Below, piece by piece: positions 6,167 through 8,956 of a DNA stretch of 8,956 bases. Position numbers and translations under genes: made by a program. The first letter of the stretch is position 1. Each line of letters opens with the position of its first letter. The stretch spans positions 1 through 8,956 of the forward strand of contig LUCF01000021.1 of the NCBI GenBank assembly GCA_001593845.1, read 5' to 3'. The stretch is from Candidatus Bathyarchaeota archaeon B63 (GTDB lineage Archaea > Thermoproteota > Bathyarchaeia > Bathyarchaeales > DTEX01). The notes below the pieces were generated by a model. The model did no database searches and was not told where the DNA came from. It saw only the letters and a list, made by a program, of their open reading frames with translations.

Positions 6167-7021
6167 ATGGTCAACGCGGAACTGGATGAGCGGTCTCCTC
6201 GCATCGACATCGTCGTCTTCGACTTGGACGGAACGATCCTTGAACGAGGGAAGGTTATACCTCAATCTGTAAAGAAGGCTCTAGGCGAGGTGGTCAAGCA
6301 GGGTGTGAAGATAGCGACTGCCTCTGGAAGATGTATGGAGGATCAAGTTAGCATCCTCGAGAGAAACGGGCTCGGCGCGACATCCGGCTTCCCGCACTTC
6401 ATCATCTCCGACGAGCAGGAGATTTATTTCCTGATGAATTCCCGCTACGAACCTTACGAACGTTATAATTATGAGATGCGGCGCGCCTGGCTGAGAGTCT
6501 GGCCTGAGGCTAGAAAAATGGTTAAAGCCGAGTTAAAAAGGCTCAGTGCAGCCGGCATCCCTGTCCGCCTCGAATTCAGTGATTTAGAAGTAGAGAGGCA
6601 GCGGGGAAAAATTACACTCTTGTTTGAGAGGATCGATGATGCAAAGGCTGAAGAATCCTACCTGAAGACGCTGTTTCCCCCGAATGGTCCTCTTACATGT
6701 AATCGGCGATTTAGCGCTGTCCAGATTCTTCATTCCCGCGCTGGTAAGGGGAACACGCTGAAGGCTCTATCAGAGTACCTGAATGTCTCTCCGTCGAGAA
6801 TCCTCTGCGTTGGGGACTCGGCGCATGACATATCCATGCTTGATGGGCGCTATGGTTTTCTCTCGGCGACGACGTCAAACGCTGAGGAAGAGGTGAAGGA
6901 GGCGGTTCGCTCCTGCGGAGGTTACGTCGCCTCTAAGCCGTGCGGCGAGGGGGTCCTCGAGATCCTGCATAAAATGGGGCTTCTCGAAGCGTCCGGAGAG
7001 AGAAGGGATGAGGCCTGTTAA
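6167..7021 (+). CDS. HAD-superfamily phosphatase, Cof-like (type IIB)
   Basis: A 284-residue HAD hydrolase with all four motifs. Motif I is VFDLDGT, with nucleophile D19 and acid/base D21. Motif II is TASGR (T51/S53). Motif III is K194 in RAGKGNTL. Motif IV is CVGDSAHDISML, with D217 and D221, where the usual N of GDxxND is H220. The long region between motifs II and III (about 80-190) is the C2 cap of Cof/phosphoglycolate phosphatase-like enzymes. It should hydrolyse a small phosphate ester with Mg2+ in the cytoplasm; the substrate is unknown (a sugar phosphate or phosphoglycolate are family precedents). The start is ATG at 6167 with GGAGGT 9 nt upstream, and an in-frame TGA directly before it rules out extension. 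Its 3' end overlaps the next gene by 14 nt, so the two are translationally coupled. It is the first gene of a three-gene operon. Confidence 0.88.
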   Translation: MVNAELDERSPRIDIVVFDLDGTILERGKVIPQSVKKALGEVVKQGVKIATASGRCMEDQVSILERNGLGATSGFPHFIISDEQEIYFLMNSRYEPYERYNYEMRRAWLRVWPEARKMVKAELKRLSAAGIPVRLEFSDLEVERQRGKITLLFERIDDAKAEESYLKTLFPPNGPLTCNRRFSAVQILHSRAGKGNTLKALSEYLNVSPSRILCVGDSAHDISMLDGRYGFLSATTSNAEEEVKEAVRSCGGYVASKPCGEGVLEILHKMGLLEASGERRDEAC

Positions 7022-7766
7022 GATAGGGGTTGTAGCCGATGTTCATCAAGGACCGCTTGACATCAGGGATCACCTGAAGAGATTTGTGCGTGACATGAAC
7101 AGCAGCTTCCTTCCAGACCTGGTGGTGGAGCTCGGCGACCTGCTTGGTTACCCAGCGAACGAGGAGGAGTTAAGGAAGATAGATGCAGAATACGCAGAGT
7201 GCAGGGCTCCCCGCTACTATGTTATGGGGAATCATGACCTGGCCAGCGTAGACAGGTCGAGGTTCAAGAAGGTTCTGCGAATAGAATACGATTGGACCTC
7301 AACCACGGTGGACTTTCTGCACATAGTCTTCTTGGACGGTGCGTGGGGCAGGTGGGGGCCCGATAGGGGAGCCGGCCCATCGGGCCATATACCCGAAGAA
7401 GAGCTGGATTGGCTGAGAAGGGATCTGAAAAGATGCTCGGAGAAGCAGCCCATCATCGCTTTCTGTCACTATCCAATCCGCCACCCCAGAGTTCTAACAA
7501 GAAATAGCGAATTGGATAATGAGGATGAACTGATGAGGGTATTTGAAGGCCATAACCTCATAGCAACCTTCGGGGGGCACCATCACTACGGAAGCTACAA
7601 CGAGGTCGGCCAGGTCCACCACATCTGCCTGCACAGTATGGGCTGGTGGGTCCCGGAGAAGATAACTGGGTCGTATGCGAAGATAATAATTACTCCAGAG
7701 AAGCTCATTGTGGAGGGCGAGGGCTCCCAAATGGATTATAGGCTTTCCATAAAGAGAGCAGAATAA
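7008..7766 (+). CDS. Calcineurin-like metallophosphoesterase, intact active site
   Basis: A 252-residue protein with every motif of the dinuclear metallophosphoesterase family in order: D11-x-H13 (VVADVH), G43-D44 (VELGDLLG), G74-N75-H76-D77, H154 (AFCHYPI) and G190-H191-H192-H193 (GGHHHYG). The N-terminal half and the DGAW...GHIPEEELDWLRRDL region resemble class III cyclic nucleotide phosphodiesterase/ADPRibase-like enzymes, but the substrate is not predictable. No signal peptide, so cytoplasmic. The ATG at 7008 lies inside the end of the HAD gene (14-nt overlap), with GGAGAG at 6995-7000 as ribosome binding site. The next gene is a paralogue sharing the whole fold to the C-terminal GSYAK strand, beginning 43 nt after this stop. 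Expected role: phosphodiester or phosphomonoester hydrolysis linked to the neighbouring phosphatase. Confidence 0.9.
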   Translation: MRPVKIGVVADVHQGPLDIRDHLKRFVRDMNSSFLPDLVVELGDLLGYPANEEELRKIDAEYAECRAPRYYVMGNHDLASVDRSRFKKVLRIEYDWTSTTVDFLHIVFLDGAWGRWGPDRGAGPSGHIPEEELDWLRRDLKRCSEKQPIIAFCHYPIRHPRVLTRNSELDNEDELMRVFEGHNLIATFGGHHHYGSYNEVGQVHHICLHSMGWWVPEKITGSYAKIIITPEKLIVEGEGSQMDYRLSIKRAE

Positions 7767-7809
7767 GCGAATGCACTTCAGCGCGCTGCGGGAGGAGAGA
7801 AGAGGGAAA

Positions 7810-8631
7810 ATGCGCATAAAATTCGGGGTTGTAACTGATGTACACCACGCAGACAAAGGTCAAGATCTCACAAATTATATGATGGCGTTTGTTAAGGATA
7901 TGAATCAGAACTTCCATCCAGATTTTGTGATAGAATTGGGGGATTTCTATGGCGGCGTATCAGCCACTAAGGAGGATTTAAGGCATATAGATAGAATATT
8001 CAAAGGATGTGAAGCTCCAACATACTATGTTTTTGGGAATGTGGACAGCTGGTCTGACGGGGGCAAAGAAGGTTTTAAGGAGACTGTGGGAATCGACTAC
8101 ACCTGGTATTCGTTCGATATGAGAGGCTTCCACTTTATTCTTCTGGATGGAGCTTGGACGGAGGAAGGCAAATCCATCTCGCCGGACAACCATGGCGAGG
8201 CGCAAGTACCACCAGTTTATCTAAGGCTAGCAGATGGGGATAGATTCACCACACCGGATGATCCGATCGGGCATGTGGGGCACATCCCAAACCAAGACAT
8301 CCAACGCCTCAAAGAAGACCTTGCTGCGACCCAAAAGAGGTCGATTGTGTTCTGCCATTATCCAATAAATCTTGGTCCTCACTGGGCCAGATTAGACAAT
8401 GAAGCAGAAATAGTGGAAATCTTTGAGAAATCCGAGAAGGTAATAGCCGTCTTCGCTGGCCATCATCCGCTTTGTAGATACAAAGAGGACAACGGAATAC
8501 ACTACTTTACGTTACAAGGCATGGGACAGAATTGTGAAAGATTCGGATCATATGCAAAGGTTGTGATAACAGAAAACAAGATCATTATAAACGGTGAGGC
8601 AGAACAGACCAGCTATGATATTTCACTATGA
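7810..8631 (+). CDS. Metallophosphoesterase paralogue with degenerate active site
   Basis: A 273-residue paralogue of the preceding gene, colinear from MRIKFGVVTDVHH to GSYAKVVITENK. Metal-site residues D10, H12, D45, N77, H183 and H218 are kept, but GNHD is GNVD (V78 in place of the catalytic His) and GHxH is GHHP (P220 in place of the last His, normally a ligand of the first metal). A 28-residue insertion lies between DGAW (113-116) and GHIP (157-160). The protein may be a non-catalytic partner, or bind one metal. The frame opens at ATG 7771, but I choose ATG 7810: it aligns with the start of the paralogue and is preceded by the purine-rich GGAGGAGAGAAGAGGG (7791-7806), whereas 7771 has no ribosome binding site. 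Last gene of the operon. It is noticeably more A/T-rich in codon choice (AAA, ATA, TAT) than the upstream metabolic genes. The frame is intact, so it is not a plain pseudogene. Confidence 0.87.
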   Translation: MRIKFGVVTDVHHADKGQDLTNYMMAFVKDMNQNFHPDFVIELGDFYGGVSATKEDLRHIDRIFKGCEAPTYYVFGNVDSWSDGGKEGFKETVGIDYTWYSFDMRGFHFILLDGAWTEEGKSISPDNHGEAQVPPVYLRLADGDRFTTPDDPIGHVGHIPNQDIQRLKEDLAATQKRSIVFCHYPINLGPHWARLDNEAEIVEIFEKSEKVIAVFAGHHPLCRYKEDNGIHYFTLQGMGQNCERFGSYAKVVITENKIIINGEAEQTSYDISL

Positions 8632-8637
8632 CAAGTA

Positions 8638-8769
8638 ATGAGGCTACAATCCGGGGCGCCGGACTGCAAGAGGCTGAGAGAAGGCTACCGAGCCGTTAGC
8701 GGAAGGATGGGAACACTGGACATTGAGAGACATGTCCAGGAGATCAGCAAACTCGGCAAGGAACCTTAG
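8638..8769 (+). CDS. Doubtful 43-residue ORF after the phosphoesterase operon
   Basis: ATG at 8638, 6 nt past the previous stop, opens a frame of 43 codons ending in TAG. The product (start MRLQSGAPDCKRLREG, end VQEISKLGKEP) is highly charged and helix-prone, with no family I recognise. No ribosome binding site precedes it. Beyond the TAG the same frame stays open for 27 more codons to TAA at 8853, which could mean a decayed gene fragment. The stretch also folds well as RNA, so the coding reading is weak. Confidence 0.2.
   Translation: MRLQSGAPDCKRLREGYRAVSGRMGTLDIERHVQEISKLGKEP
8650..8739 (+). other. Run of short perfect hairpins, possible structured RNA or terminator region
   Basis: Three perfect stems follow each other: TCCGG-GGCG-CCGGA (8650-8663), GGCT-ACCG-AGCC (8683-8694) and CTGGACAT-TGAGAGAC-ATGTCCAG (8716-8739, 8 bp with 8-nt loop). 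None is followed by a T-tract, so this is not an obvious terminator. It could be the 3' UTR of the operon or a small structured RNA. Confidence 0.3.
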
Positions 8770-8956
8770 AGGACTGAAGACGCGATCGACAGGGAAGGAG
8801 TGATGAGGGAGGCTCCACGATTAGCAATGTGCTTCCCTCTTAGAGAATATTAAGCTCCATTACTTAATTATCGGAGGCGACGATTTAAACCTCATAATAA
8901 TGGGTTTATTACAGGGCTAAGCAGCCTAGAACACCCATGACGCAAACCTTAAAAAC
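8770..8956. other. A/T-rich end of the window with possible promoter elements
   Basis: No gene is visible. CGATTTAAACC (8881-8891) and, at the very end, AAACCTTAAAAAC (8944-8956) look like BRE/TATA elements and may belong to a gene beyond the window. TAAACC (8886-8891) and GGTTTA (8903-8908) form a 6-bp inverted repeat around TCATAATAATG that could be an operator. Confidence 0.3.

Noticed and set aside
6103..6189. A 28-codon ORF (MSCVVDEAFPDA...) overlapping the start of the HAD gene, considered as a leader peptide
   Set aside because: No ribosome binding site, no runs of a regulatory amino acid, and the GGAGGT inside it serves the HAD start. Length is within chance.
7771..7809. ATG 7771 as start of the second metallophosphoesterase
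   Set aside because: The 13 extra residues (MHFSALREERRGK) have no counterpart in the paralogue, no ribosome binding site precedes them, and the codons coincide with the purine-rich site of ATG 7810.
8647..8714. Resemblance to a TPP riboswitch (GGGGCGCC ... GGCTGAGAG ... GGGAA)
   Set aside because: The words match in order, but the pairing of the 5' arm with CTGAG fails, and the P4/P5 core (a CCTGAT-type segment with its stem) is missing. Coincidence is likelier. An Infernal search with the TPP model would settle it.

Overview
The window reads as archaeal, most probably from the TACK branch (Thermoproteota, Bathyarchaeia or Korarchaeia-like). The signs are BRE/TATA-type promoters, one apparently leaderless gene, GGAG-type ribosome binding sites, heavy use of AGG/AGA and ATA codons, and a tRNA gene interrupted by two introns with bulge-helix-bulge character. 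I cannot place it more precisely from sequence alone. There is no insertion sequence, CRISPR array or rRNA.

Layout. 1-263: non-coding, one small inverted repeat. 264-659 (-): a small retropepsin-like aspartic protease. 660-1133: a long spacer with the protease promoter at one end and a clear TATA promoter at the other. 1134-2276 (+): a class V aminotransferase of the serine/alanine:glyoxylate type. 2349-2457 (-): tRNA-Arg(TCG), reconstructed here by removing an 11-nt intron at position 29/30 and a 21-nt intron at 37/38. 2569-2607: inverted repeat overlapping the stop of the next gene. 2599-3207 (-): membrane-anchored bacterial-type PH domain protein. 3239-4552 (-): iron-dependent alcohol dehydrogenase. 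4553-4759: divergent promoter region with a long imperfect hairpin. 4760-5764 (+): glyoxylate/hydroxypyruvate reductase. 5765-6166: about 400 nt without a convincing gene. 6167-8631 (+): a tight three-gene phosphoesterase operon, a HAD phosphatase followed by two paralogous calcineurin-like metallophosphoesterases. 8632-8956: a structured, mostly non-coding tail with at most a 43-codon ORF and possible promoter elements at the very end.

How the genes may work together. The aminotransferase and the D-2-hydroxyacid reductase form a coherent pair: serine plus glyoxylate gives hydroxypyruvate plus glycine, and hydroxypyruvate or glyoxylate is reduced to D-glycerate or glycolate. The Fe-ADH, divergent from the reductase, may handle another aldehyde/alcohol step. 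The phosphoesterase operon is separate. Its most striking point is that the last gene is a paralogue of the intact middle one but has lost the catalytic His of GNHD (now GNVD) and the second His of GHxH (now GHHP), so it is either a pseudoenzyme partner or an enzyme with altered metal chemistry. The two-intron tRNA-Arg and this active/degenerate enzyme pair are the best leads in the window.
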